Assembly (NCBI GenBank): GCA_021846045.1 | Contig: JAJZCM010000011.1 | Coordinates: 1-40,723, forward strand | From: a bacterium | GTDB lineage: Bacteria; Elusimicrobiota; Elusimicrobia; UBA1565; UBA9628 | Direction: 5' to 3' | Length of the DNA: 40,723 bases | Shown here: one piece after another, positions 16,713 through 24,682 of the stretch | Numbering within the stretch: the first letter of the stretch is position 1 | How the letters are laid out: the number at the start of each line of letters is the position of its first letter | Notes under the pieces: generated by a model | The model's input: only the letters and a program-made list of their open reading frames with translations | What the model was told of the DNA's origin: nothing | Database searches by the model: none | Program-made: the position numbers and the translations under genes

Positions 16713-18995
16713 ATGGCGGAAAGCGAAGGAGAGGGAAAGATAGAGAATCTTGAGGCCGCGCATCTAGCGTTGCGCGGGGCCTTAGAGACCATTCACAATC
16801 TCCAAAGCGTCAACGAAAGCCTTAAATCCGAAAAAAAAGAAGAGTCCTACCGAAAGAAGGCCCTTGAAAACAAGGTCTTGGAGCTTGAGACCGCGATTAA
16901 GACCCTCAACGAAAATTTAGCCCATCAGGAATCCGTCGAGCGTGAGCTCCGAGACCGTGAAGAACGCGTTAAAAATGAAATGCGGTTTCAAATACGCTCC
17001 GAAGAGCGCTCCCGCATTGAGGCCGACCAACAACGCATGCAAGAGGCGTTGTCTCTCGCCCAAACCGAAATAGAAAAAATTGCCCGCGCCTCTTCTGAAA
17101 AAGAAAAGTCCTGGGCCCAGGCTTTAAGAAAAATCGAAGAAAGAGAAGCGGCGCTTCTTCAATCGGAGAAAGAGAAGCTGGGGCTCGCCGACAAGTATGG
17201 AAAAGATATCGAGAGAATCGAAATCGTCCGTCAGGAAAGAGACCGCGAAATCGCCGCCATTTTGAGAACGCGGGAAGCGGATTTAAAGGGAATCCTCGAG
17301 GAACGCTCGGCCCTCAAAAGCCAAAATGAGAACTTAGAACGACGCATTGAAATCTTAGCCAAGGAAATAGAGCTCAAAGTCGCAGAAAAAGAAGAAAAGC
17401 TCATCAAGGAGTACCGCGCCAGGGAAAGCGAACTTCGAGAAAAATATGCGCGACGGGAAAGCGAACTTCAGTCTTCCTGGGGAGAATTGGAGAACGGGCT
17501 TTGGACAAGAGTCAAAGAAGCGCGCGAAAATTTGGACAGGGCCGCGAACCAACAATTTGAAGAGCGCGCTAAAGCCCTGGCGGAACGTTCTCAAGAAACA
17601 GACGAGCGGCTTAAACTCGAAAGAAAAAACCTTGAGGAAGAATTCCAGCGCAGAGCCCAAGATTATGAGGCGCGCTATTTAGAGCTTGAGCGACGGCTGA
17701 GAAGCCAATGGGCGGAGAAAGAAGAAAATCTGGTCCGACGCTTTGAGGAAGAACTCGCCAAGGAAAAGCTGCCCCTTCAAAATCAAATTCAAGAAAAACT
17801 CAAAATTCTTGATGAGGAACACGCCCTTAAGCAAAGAGAATTAGGCCGACGACAAGAAGAGCTTGAAGAAAAATTCAGAAAAAAGGAAGCCGAGCTTGAA
17901 AGCGAAACCGCAAGAGCGCGCGAAAGAAAAATTCAGGAACTACAGCGCGATTTTGAGAGAAAAAGCGCGGAACTCGAGGATATCTACCAGGATCGCGCAA
18001 AAAAGCTGTCCGAAAGGACCGCTGAAATCGAAGAAGCTCTGCGGAAACGGGAATTATCGCTTGCCGAATCTTTTGCGAATCAAGAAAACGAGCTCAGAGA
18101 AGCCTTAAAACGGGACAAGGAAACCTTTGCGGCGGCTCAGGAAGCCCGCCTCGAAACGGAAAGAGCCGCCGTCAAATCTGAATATGAAGACAAGAATCGC
18201 GCCTTGGACACGGCCTTTGCCGCCAAGACCTCCGAGGTTGAAAGAATACGCCAGTCTCAATCGCAAGAATTCAAGGATTGGAAAGCCCGCGTCATTTCAG
18301 ATTATGCGCTTAAGGAAAAAAATCTTGACCAACAATGGGCTTTAAGAGAAGAAGAGCTCGTGCGCCGCTACGAATCCGAGTTGGAACGCCAACGGCGGGA
18401 ATTTTCCCAGCAGATCGTCAAAGTCAAGGACGAAATGGAGGAAGGAAGGAAAAAAGAAAAAGAAGAAGCCCTTGAAAGGGAATACGAGCTCCAGCGTTAC
18501 TTTAACTCGCGGGAAGAAGCTCTCAAAAGAGAAATGGCCCGCCGAGAAGAGGATTTAATTTATAATCACGAGCTTCAAATCACCGAAATGCGCGAACGGC
18601 ACGCGGAAGAGTTGTCGCGCAAGGAAAAAATGGTGGAAGCCCGCTTTGAGAGACGCAAAGCCGATATGGAAGCCCAAGTAGCGAAAGCGAAAGAAACCAC
18701 CGAAAAATTCGAAGCAGGGGTTTTAAAACAGCAATCCGGAATCCTCGACGCTCTTAGAAGGGAATTGCAAGACGAGTGGAAACGGCATTCTCTTGAGCTT
18801 GACCGCAGGAAGGAAGAGTTGGAAAAAGACTACGCCGAAAAGAAAGAAATGGCCAAAGAACTTCTCGCGAGAAAAGAAAAGGAACTCGCCGCAAGAATGC
18901 AGGTGGCAGCGGCCCCTCCAATTCCCGAACAGAAACAACCCTCTTCCGAAGAAGTGCGCCCCGTCTCGGACAGCGGCGAAGACGACGATCAGTAG
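16713..18995 (+). CDS. Long coiled-coil protein
   Basis: A 760-aa protein almost wholly made of charged heptad sequence (for example LERRLRSQWAEKEENLVRRF and LKREMARREEDLIYN), very rich in Glu, Lys, Arg and Ala. It has no signal peptide, membrane segment or enzymatic domain; the last 30 residues are Pro/Ser/Asp-rich and disordered. A rod of this length suggests a cytoplasmic filament or scaffold, but low-complexity similarity to myosin-like proteins means nothing for function. The ATG is preceded by TTAAAAATATTAGCA with no Shine-Dalgarno sequence. Confidence 0.85.
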   Translation: MAESEGEGKIENLEAAHLALRGALETIHNLQSVNESLKSEKKEESYRKKALENKVLELETAIKTLNENLAHQESVERELRDREERVKNEMRFQIRSEERSRIEADQQRMQEALSLAQTEIEKIARASSEKEKSWAQALRKIEEREAALLQSEKEKLGLADKYGKDIERIEIVRQERDREIAAILRTREADLKGILEERSALKSQNENLERRIEILAKEIELKVAEKEEKLIKEYRARESELREKYARRESELQSSWGELENGLWTRVKEARENLDRAANQQFEERAKALAERSQETDERLKLERKNLEEEFQRRAQDYEARYLELERRLRSQWAEKEENLVRRFEEELAKEKLPLQNQIQEKLKILDEEHALKQRELGRRQEELEEKFRKKEAELESETARARERKIQELQRDFERKSAELEDIYQDRAKKLSERTAEIEEALRKRELSLAESFANQENELREALKRDKETFAAAQEARLETERAAVKSEYEDKNRALDTAFAAKTSEVERIRQSQSQEFKDWKARVISDYALKEKNLDQQWALREEELVRRYESELERQRREFSQQIVKVKDEMEEGRKKEKEEALEREYELQRYFNSREEALKREMARREEDLIYNHELQITEMRERHAEELSRKEKMVEARFERRKADMEAQVAKAKETTEKFEAGVLKQQSGILDALRRELQDEWKRHSLELDRRKEELEKDYAEKKEMAKELLARKEKELAARMQVAAAPPIPEQKQPSSEEVRPVSDSGEDDDQ

Positions 18996-19071
18996 TCCCT
19001 CAAGCGCGGAGCCTAAATTCCCTTAAAAATAATTTGCTTTTTTTTTCCCACTTATGGCAAAATGGGGCTTA

Positions 19072-19340
19072 AGGGCTTGGAAAGAAATAAGGTATACATT
19101 TCGGAGGTTCGATGTTGAGACGATTTCGAGGCGCGACGAGTGAGCATAGCTTAAGCTATGTAAGGGAGGAGCAACAAAGAAATCGTCCAAGAGCGAACCT
19201 CCCCGAAGGGCCGGGGCGCTTTTGGGCTACGCCTTCGTCGTTCATCGCTCACATAGCTCAAGCTATGCTCGCTCCTCTCTTCTCGGCTCGCGCCAAAATC
19301 GCCTCCGGCGAAGTGCATACCTTATTTCTTTCCAAGCCCT
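19072..19340. repeat. 269-bp nested palindromic (MITE-like) element
   Basis: The outer arms 19072-19107 and 19302-19340 are inverted repeats whose first 24 bp are perfect (AGGGCTTGGAAAGAAATAAG...). Inside lie two further hairpins. The left one pairs GGAGGTTCG (19103) with CGAACCTCC (19194) and ACGATTTC (19120) with GAAATCGT (19179). Each half holds a palindrome, CATAGCTTAAGCTATG at 19145-19160 and CATAGCTCAAGCTATG at 19252-19267. No coding frame is credible. It ends 26 bp before the metalloprotease start. It could be a miniature transposon or a large folded 5' element. Confidence 0.75.
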
Positions 19341-19365
19341 AACAATGCCTAACAAGGGGGGCTTT

Positions 19366-20361
19366 ATGTCCAAAGAGAAAAAATTGTTCTTTCTGCCTGC
19401 CGTGATGCTGTCGGCCTGTCTGGTTCTTACGCAAAAATCTTTTAGCGACCCCGCCGGTTCCAAAGAAAGCTTTTTACCGCCCAACCGCCTCCAAAATCCG
19501 ATCAATTCCATGTCGGCCAAAAGCGGCATTACCGAAAAACAATTTAACCAAGTCATCGACGATGTCCAAGCCGTCTACGCCCCGATTGTGGCCGCCCACG
19601 GTGGAGTCTTGGTCTTCAGTCGTTTGTGGAACGACCCCACCGTCAATTCCGACGCTGAAGAAGTCAACGGACAATGGATCATTAACAGTTACGGAGGCCT
19701 TGCGCGGGACAAACACATGACGCAAGACGGCTTTGCCTTGGTCGCCTGCCACGAAATGGGCCACCACTTGGGCGGCGCGCCGAAATATAGGGGCGGGGAC
19801 AATTGGGCTTCAGACGAAGGAGAGGCGGATTACTTCTCGACTTCAAAATGCCTTCACCGCGTTTTTGCCGATTCGGGCGCGGCCCACTTCACGCGCTTTT
19901 GGGGAAATAAAGATTCCATCTTCGTTAAAAAAGCCTGCGCTAAATCCTACCCCAATAACCAGGGAGAAATTTCGACTTGCATCCGGGAAGCGATGGCCGG
20001 GCTTTCAGTGTCGGGATTACTCGCCGAACTCTCCCATGATCACAAGCCTCTTCATTTTTATACCCCGGATTCCCATGTCGTCTCAACAACCAACGACAAT
20101 CACCCTGCCGCTCAATGCCGGCTAGACACTTATTTTCAAGGCGCTCTCTGCAACAAGTCCTATCTCATCGATATGAGCAACACCGACCCATCCGTGGGCG
20201 CCTGCGTTCTCTCTCAAGGATACGTCTCGGGAATCAGGCCCTTGTGTTGGTATAAACCCTCGCCGGATGAATTGCCGGCTTCTCCGAGCATTGTCGCGGC
20301 GCAAAACCAGCTTAGTAATAATAAGACGATCGGTTTTCTAAAGAACCCGACTTTGTGGTAA
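19366..20361 (+). CDS. Exported zinc metalloprotease-like protein (HExxH...ExxAD)
   Basis: A 331-aa protein starting at ATG 19366, 5 nt after GGGGGG; the longer open frame upstream runs into the palindromic element. The N-terminus KKLFFLPAVMLSAC ends in a lipobox-like LSAC (C18), so it may be a lipoprotein. The zincin site is CHEMGHHLGG (H129, E130, H133) with EGEAD (E151) as third ligand, the arrangement of M48-type peptidases. The C-terminal half is Cys-rich, suggesting disulfides. The specific M48 subfamily is not clear to me. Confidence 0.8.
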   Translation: MSKEKKLFFLPAVMLSACLVLTQKSFSDPAGSKESFLPPNRLQNPINSMSAKSGITEKQFNQVIDDVQAVYAPIVAAHGGVLVFSRLWNDPTVNSDAEEVNGQWIINSYGGLARDKHMTQDGFALVACHEMGHHLGGAPKYRGGDNWASDEGEADYFSTSKCLHRVFADSGAAHFTRFWGNKDSIFVKKACAKSYPNNQGEISTCIREAMAGLSVSGLLAELSHDHKPLHFYTPDSHVVSTTNDNHPAAQCRLDTYFQGALCNKSYLIDMSNTDPSVGACVLSQGYVSGIRPLCWYKPSPDELPASPSIVAAQNQLSNNKTIGFLKNPTLW

Positions 20362-20413
20362 AGCCGCCAAGGCTCTGTTGAAGTCGGGGTCCGACCGAGC
20401 ATAGGCGAGGAAG

Positions 20414-20753
20414 TGAGGCGCTCCCAGTTCTTCGGACCACGGTTGACCTGATTTGAGCTGGTCTTTGCCGTTGTCGTTTGAAGATAAGAAGAAAGTCATC
20501 GTAGGCCGTTCCTCTTTCTTTTTTGCTTCTTTTTTTTCTGTGAATTGCTGTGGACAACTTCTCAATGGCATCCCCAGCCATGCCTCAACTCTCACGATCT
20601 TCTTCCCTGCCAGTATACACAAGCCGGCGTTTGATAGTCCAGCGATTGATGCAACCGCTCATTGTTGTAGAACGGAAAGAATTTTCGTAGACCCGCCTTC
20701 GCTTCGGCCACTGTCCCATAATCGTGGATGAAAATATCCTCGTATTTGACCGT
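20414..20753 (-). mobile_element. IS3-type right end with transposase OrfB C-terminus
   Basis: TGAGGCGCTCCCAGTTCTTC at 20414 is the terminal repeat. From about 20753 down to the stop at 20592 the minus strand encodes WRTVKYEDIF..., KAGLRKFFPFYNNERLHQSL and DYQTPACVYW, the end of an IS3 OrfB including the last catalytic Glu region. Everything upstream in OrfB is missing; a fragment of uspA is joined in frame instead. Confidence 0.88.
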
Positions 20754-21100
20754 CCGCCACAAGCGCTCGACCGTCTCCTCCGAGGTTTTGGCCGTCAATT
20801 GCGGATCCGCATACCCAAATTCGCTATTGCCAGCCCACAGCCAGGGCTGAACATACACCCCTTCCACCTTGGATCTCCAAATCTTCGATAAAATCTCAGC
20901 CTCTTCCCAAGCGATCTCGGAAGCTCGGGATGGATCTAAGGCCACTACAATACGCTTGGGCGGACAATGTTTATTGATTAAGGCATTAACCGCCGGTTTT
21001 TCCGCGACTCCTGTCCCTGGAGAATGGTTTTTCATAGACCGCCTCCTCACGACTACGCCTAAACGCCTCTGAAATCCTTGGCGCAACATAAATTCCAGAT
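20754..21100 (-). pseudogene. Captured 5' fragment of uspA, fused in frame to IS3 OrfB
   Basis: This is an inverted copy of 33282-33628, with 8 differences in 347 bp by eye. It covers 65 bp upstream of the uspA start and the first 94 codons. The join lies at shared GTCGAGCGCTTG.GGCGGA: UspA reads VERLRRNLG and IS3 OrfB reads ERLWRTVKYED, so the fusion keeps frame. The resulting open frame 20592-21119 encodes 175 residues, half a USP domain and half a transposase tail. In the copy, the TAG just upstream of the native uspA start is changed, so the frame is open further upstream. Confidence 0.88.
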
Positions 21101-21113
21101 AACTGCTCAGGTT

Positions 21114-21147
21114 CGTCACTCATTAGAGTTCCTTCTGTCAATAGGCA
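21114..21147 (-). repeat. ATGAGTGACG repeat end, copy D
   Basis: On the minus strand TGCCTATTGACAGAAGGAAC and TCTA precede ATGAGTGACG (21114-21123), a diverged form of the same terminus. It is followed within 14 bp by the start of the captured uspA segment. Confidence 0.65.
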
Positions 21148-21230
21148 AAAAGCATCCCAACCCCGCAAAGTTGCGTTTTTTGTTAAAAGCACGTCGTTGC
21201 TGTTTTTTGGCGTTGTCCGTCCAGATTCTC

Positions 21231-21691
21231 TGAGGCGCTCCCAAAAATTCGGACCAGGCGCTGAGGTGGTAAAATGACCTTAAATGGGGAGCAAAAAGAT
21301 GCGAAAACTGCAGAAACAGTACAGCTCGGACTTCAAGGCCCGCGTGGTCTTGGAAGCGCTTCGGGAAGACCGAACGCTCAACGAGATGGCAAGCCACTAC
21401 TAGGTTCATCCGACGGCGATTACGCGGTGGAAAAAACAGGTTTTGGAAGGATTGCCTAGCATATTTTCAGCTTCGGCGAGAGTCCGGAACCCCGACGATG
21501 CGCTTGAGGCGGATCTTTACGAGCAGATAGGTCGGCTGAAAGTGGAGCTGGAGTGGCTAAAAAAAAGATGGGGCCCTGGACTTGAGGAGCGGCGGGCGAT
21601 GATAGGACTTGGCCCCCCGGAGATTTCGGTGAGACGGCAAAGACCAGCTCAAATCAGGTCAACCGTGGTCCGAAGAACTGGGAGCGCCTCA
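21231..21691 (+). mobile_element. Internally deleted IS3-type element with both terminal repeats and an orfA pseudogene
   Basis: The left end (21231) reads TGAGGCGCTCCCAAAAATTC and GGACCA. The right end, read inward from 21691, is TGAGGCGCTCCCAGTTCTTC and GGACCA. Inside, OrfA starts at ATG 21299 (RKLQKQYSSDFKARVVLEAL), meets an in-frame TAG at 21401-21403 where Gln is expected (ASHY-stop-VHPTAITRWKK), and continues to a leucine-zipper-like IGRLKVELEWLKKR. OrfB is absent. The 461-bp unit could only move with an outside transposase. No target duplication is visible. Confidence 0.88.
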
Positions 21692-21715
21692 GTTTTTGCT
21701 GACCACTATGTCCCT

Positions 21716-21850
21716 TTAATTATGCGCGGATGCAGAGTATTGTTGCACGGTCAGGCCCGAGTTGGCGCGAAGCTGGTCCGCCGCCGCCCAAAGGCGCTTT
21801 TCCAGCGTGTCGTTGTCGTTATCTTTCTTTGGCGGCGCGATCCATTTCAT
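21716..21850 (-). pseudogene. Truncated type I restriction-modification methyltransferase gene (hsdM), N-terminus only
   Basis: From ATG 21850 the minus strand encodes MKWIAPPKKD, then TLEKRLWAAADQLRANSG and LTVQQYS. The latter is the conserved N-terminal helix of HsdM N6-adenine methyltransferases (LE.RLW.AADQLRANSGL...EY). Similarity stops after about 39 residues, and four foreign codons lead to a stop at 21716. The junction coincides with a 26-bp sequence (21707-21732) also found at 14319-14344, so a mobile end replaced the rest. No hsdS or hsdR is in the window. Confidence 0.72.
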
Positions 21851-21950
21851 AGTCTACCATCCATTCCGGTCTATTGTATCAATGATTTAGATCAAATCCA
21901 GCTCCACGCGCCGCAAGAATTTAGGGGCCTAATGGGAAACGGTCAAATGT

Positions 21951-21956
21951 TATAAT
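21951..21956 (+). promoter_or_regulatory. Candidate -10 box of the fatty-acid operon
   Basis: A perfect TATAAT lies 5 bp before the ATG at 21962. No good -35 hexamer is seen at 17 bp, and no Shine-Dalgarno sequence fits between the two. If used, the transcript would be leaderless or nearly so. Confidence 0.4.
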
Positions 21957-21961
21957 GGGCA

Positions 21962-22942
21962 ATGAGCAATTTTGAAGAGAAGCCGTTTGCCGGGAAAAAT
22001 CTTTGGGCCGTCATTTTAGGCGGTTCTTCCGGATTTGGGCTGGCCGCGGCCAAGCGCTTGGCCCGTTCCGGCCTCAACATCTTTATCGCGCATAAAGACA
22101 AAGAAGGCGTCGTCGAGACTTCACTTAAACCCCATTTTGACGAAATTCGCTCTCGCGGCGTTCGCCTTGTCACCCAGAACGTGAATTTGTTTGATGAGGA
22201 TGAGCGCGGCCTTGTTTTTGAGAGTATTGCCAAGGAGGCGGGTCCCCAAGGCGTGCATCTTTTCATGCATTCGGTCGCGGCGGGAGCTTGCAAGTTGATA
22301 TTGGAGGATAAAACCCCCGATTTTAAGGGCGCGGCCTTGAAAGGCTTGGCGGAATCTCTCTCAAAGCGGAATGTCGCCGTTTCTTCCGCTGTTCTTAGCG
22401 AAGCGGTCAACGAAGCCTTTCATGAGAAGAAATGCGACGCTCTCTACGCCTTGGCCGACAGCCGAATTCCCTATCGGGATGATTTATTAAGCGAAGAAGA
22501 CTTTAGCCGCACGATTTGGATGATGGGCTATGACTATCTTTTATGGGGCCGCGAATTGTCAAAAGAAGGGCTTTTGGCGAAAGAAGCCCGCTTAATTGCG
22601 ATGACCTCTGAAGGAAATGAGATCGCTTGGAAGGGATACGCCGCAGTTTCGGCCGCGAAATGTTCTCTTGAGGCTTCTTGCCGGGCTTTGGCGGTCGAAT
22701 TAGCTCCCTACGGGGCGCGCTCCTTGGTGATTCAGGCCGGAATTACCGACACTCCGGCCGGAAACGCGATTCCCAATTTTGATTTGATGAAGGCCCAGGC
22801 GCGGATGAGAAACCCTTATCACCGCCTGACGACCCCCGAGGATGTCGCCGAGACGATTTTCCAGATTTGTCTTCCCGGTTTTTCCTGGGTCAACGGCGAG
22901 GTTTTGCGTATTGATGGCGGAGAAGCGATCTCGGGATTATAG
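21962..22942 (+). CDS. Enoyl-ACP reductase-like SDR (FabI-type active site)
   Basis: A 326-aa short-chain dehydrogenase, first gene of the operon, likely reducing the enoyl intermediate in fatty-acid elongation. The NAD(P) site is GGSSGFGLAAAKRLA (20-34). The active site has Y226 and K233 separated by six residues (YAAVSAAK), the Tyr-x6-Lys spacing of FabI rather than the Tyr-x3-Lys of ordinary SDRs. It ends with WVNGEVLRIDGGEAISG. At 326 aa it is about 60 residues longer than FabI; the extra part lies at about 105-175, before the substrate loop. Its stop directly abuts the next ATG. Confidence 0.8.
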   Translation: MSNFEEKPFAGKNLWAVILGGSSGFGLAAAKRLARSGLNIFIAHKDKEGVVETSLKPHFDEIRSRGVRLVTQNVNLFDEDERGLVFESIAKEAGPQGVHLFMHSVAAGACKLILEDKTPDFKGAALKGLAESLSKRNVAVSSAVLSEAVNEAFHEKKCDALYALADSRIPYRDDLLSEEDFSRTIWMMGYDYLLWGRELSKEGLLAKEARLIAMTSEGNEIAWKGYAAVSAAKCSLEASCRALAVELAPYGARSLVIQAGITDTPAGNAIPNFDLMKAQARMRNPYHRLTTPEDVAETIFQICLPGFSWVNGEVLRIDGGEAISGL

Positions 22943-23953
22943 ATGAGGGGTTCGCTCTATATCCACGGAGTCGGAAGCGCTCTTCCGAAAACGGAAATAA
23001 CCAACGATTTTCTGCATCGGGAAGCGGGTCTTGAAAAAGGCCAGGATTGGGTGGATTCTCGTCTCGGCATAAATTTGCGCTATTCGGTCCTAAGCCTCGA
23101 TTATATTCGCGAAACGAAAAATAAAAATCCCAATCAGGCCGTTTTGCACGCTCGGGCGCGCGGGGAAACCCCGCTTTCCTTGGCGGTTTTAGCGGCCAAA
23201 GAAGCTTTGGCGCGCGCTCAAGTTTCGCCCCGTCAAATCGGCTGGGTGATCGCTAACTGCGACACGCCTTTTGAGACCATTCCTTGCCTAGCCAACCAAA
23301 TCGCCGGAGAAATCGGGGCGCGTCCCGGTCCCCATTGCGATATTAATTCCGCTTGTTCCAGCTTTTCTCTTCACATGAAGGTATTGGCCGACATGGAGAC
23401 TGAACGCCTGCCTGAATTTGTCCTCTGCGTTCAATCTTCGGCTTACACGACGCGAACGGACTATTCCCCGAAAAGCGTGGACGGATATATTTGGGGCGAC
23501 GGCGCGGCCGCAGAAGTTGTGTCGGCCCGGCATCTTGGGCGTCTTAAAATAGAACCCATGATTTTTGAGACTAAATCCGAGGGGGCCGATGAAATCGTCA
23601 TCGACGCCGTGGGACATTTTCGGCAAAACGGAGCGGCCGTGCGCGAATTTTCCATTCGCAAGACCTGCGAGATGTTCGAGGAAATCGCGCAAAAAAAGGG
23701 GCTTTACGCAGAAGAGTGTTATACCATCGCCCACCAGGCCAATTTCGTGATGCAAAATTCTATTCTTGACCATTTAAAACTTCCCGTCGAACGGCACTTG
23801 AGAAATGTTCGAGAACAGGGCAATATCGCCGCCGCAGGATGCCCGTCGGTGCTCGCGCAAAATTGGGAAAAATTCAAGAAGGGATCCCGCATCGTCTACG
23901 CGGTTTTGGGCGCGGGGCTGGCTTGGGGCGGCGGATATATGGAGGTTCTCTAA
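22943..23953 (+). CDS. 3-oxoacyl-ACP synthase III (FabH-like)
   Basis: A 336-aa thiolase-fold condensing enzyme that would start a chain by joining an acyl-CoA to malonyl-ACP. The FabH triad is in place: C138 (INSACSSF), H264 (IAHQANF) and N294 (GNIAAAG). The C-terminal GAGLAWGGGYMEV matches FabH. Residues about 46-75 form a longer N-terminal insert than in housekeeping FabH, which may alter primer choice. The gene starts 0 bp after the reductase and ends 0 bp before fabG. A specialised primer is inferred, not shown. Confidence 0.85.
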   Translation: MRGSLYIHGVGSALPKTEITNDFLHREAGLEKGQDWVDSRLGINLRYSVLSLDYIRETKNKNPNQAVLHARARGETPLSLAVLAAKEALARAQVSPRQIGWVIANCDTPFETIPCLANQIAGEIGARPGPHCDINSACSSFSLHMKVLADMETERLPEFVLCVQSSAYTTRTDYSPKSVDGYIWGDGAAAEVVSARHLGRLKIEPMIFETKSEGADEIVIDAVGHFRQNGAAVREFSIRKTCEMFEEIAQKKGLYAEECYTIAHQANFVMQNSILDHLKLPVERHLRNVREQGNIAAAGCPSVLAQNWEKFKKGSRIVYAVLGAGLAWGGGYMEVL

Positions 23954-24682
23954 ATGGCTCAAGATGTGGCGGTGATTACCGGGGCTTCCGGTGGAATCGG
24001 ACGGGCGATTGCCAAGGTCTTGAGCGAGAAAAGCTCGGGGGAACTCCGGATCGGTATTCATTACAAGGGAAACGAGGAGGCGGCGAAGGCCCTGCGGTCG
24101 GAAACGCCCAATTCTTTCTTGATCCAGGCGGATCTTTCGACCTCAGGCGGGCGAAACGCTCTTTTGGACGCGTGCCTTAAAGAAGGCAATCCCTATATTC
24201 TCGTCAATAATGCCGGAATTGACAAGCCTCATGAGCCGGCTCTTAATATTCAGGAAGATTCGCTGGATTTGATTTTTGGGGTCAATTTTAAAACGCCGGC
24301 TCTTCTCATGCGAGATTTCGCCAAAGAAATGATCAAATCCGGTTCCGGCGTTATCATCAATGTCAGCTCCATTTTGGCGAAAAAGGCTTTGACTGGAAGC
24401 GCCGTATACCGAGCTTCAAAGGCCGCTCTTGAGGCCTTGACCAAACAATTGGCTTTTGAATGGGGGCCCAAGGGTGTGCGGGTCAACGCGGTCAGCCCCG
24501 GTTTTATCGAAACGGCCATGACCGAGAGCATCGGACAAGAAACAAGAAACCAGATACGTCAAGAAATCGCTTTAGGGCAATTTGGGACGGCCGAAGCGGT
24601 GGCTCTGGCTGTCGCGCATTTAATCGAGAATGATTATCTCAACGGCGCGGTCTTAAGCGTGGACGGCGGGATGAGTTTATGA
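23954..24682 (+). CDS. fabG: 3-oxoacyl-ACP reductase (FabG-like)
   Basis: A 242-aa SDR that reduces the 3-oxoacyl intermediate with NADPH. It shows GASGGIGRAIA (10-20), NNAG (85-88), catalytic S138/S139, Y152 and K156 (YRASK), and the C-terminal NGAVLSVDGGMSL. Length and motifs are those of standard FabG. It overlaps the dehydratase start by 4 bp (ATGA), showing translational coupling. Confidence 0.9.
   Translation: MAQDVAVITGASGGIGRAIAKVLSEKSSGELRIGIHYKGNEEAAKALRSETPNSFLIQADLSTSGGRNALLDACLKEGNPYILVNNAGIDKPHEPALNIQEDSLDLIFGVNFKTPALLMRDFAKEMIKSGSGVIINVSSILAKKALTGSAVYRASKAALEALTKQLAFEWGPKGVRVNAVSPGFIETAMTESIGQETRNQIRQEIALGQFGTAEAVALAVAHLIENDYLNGAVLSVDGGMSL

Noticed and set aside
4861-21403. 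Two transposase genes interrupted by single TAG codons (4861-4863, 21401-21403), raising the idea of amber recoding.
   Set aside because: TAG ends intact genes here, for example the enoyl-reductase-like gene (22940-22942) and the small membrane protein (26561-26563). Both transposases also carry large deletions, so simple decay explains the stops.
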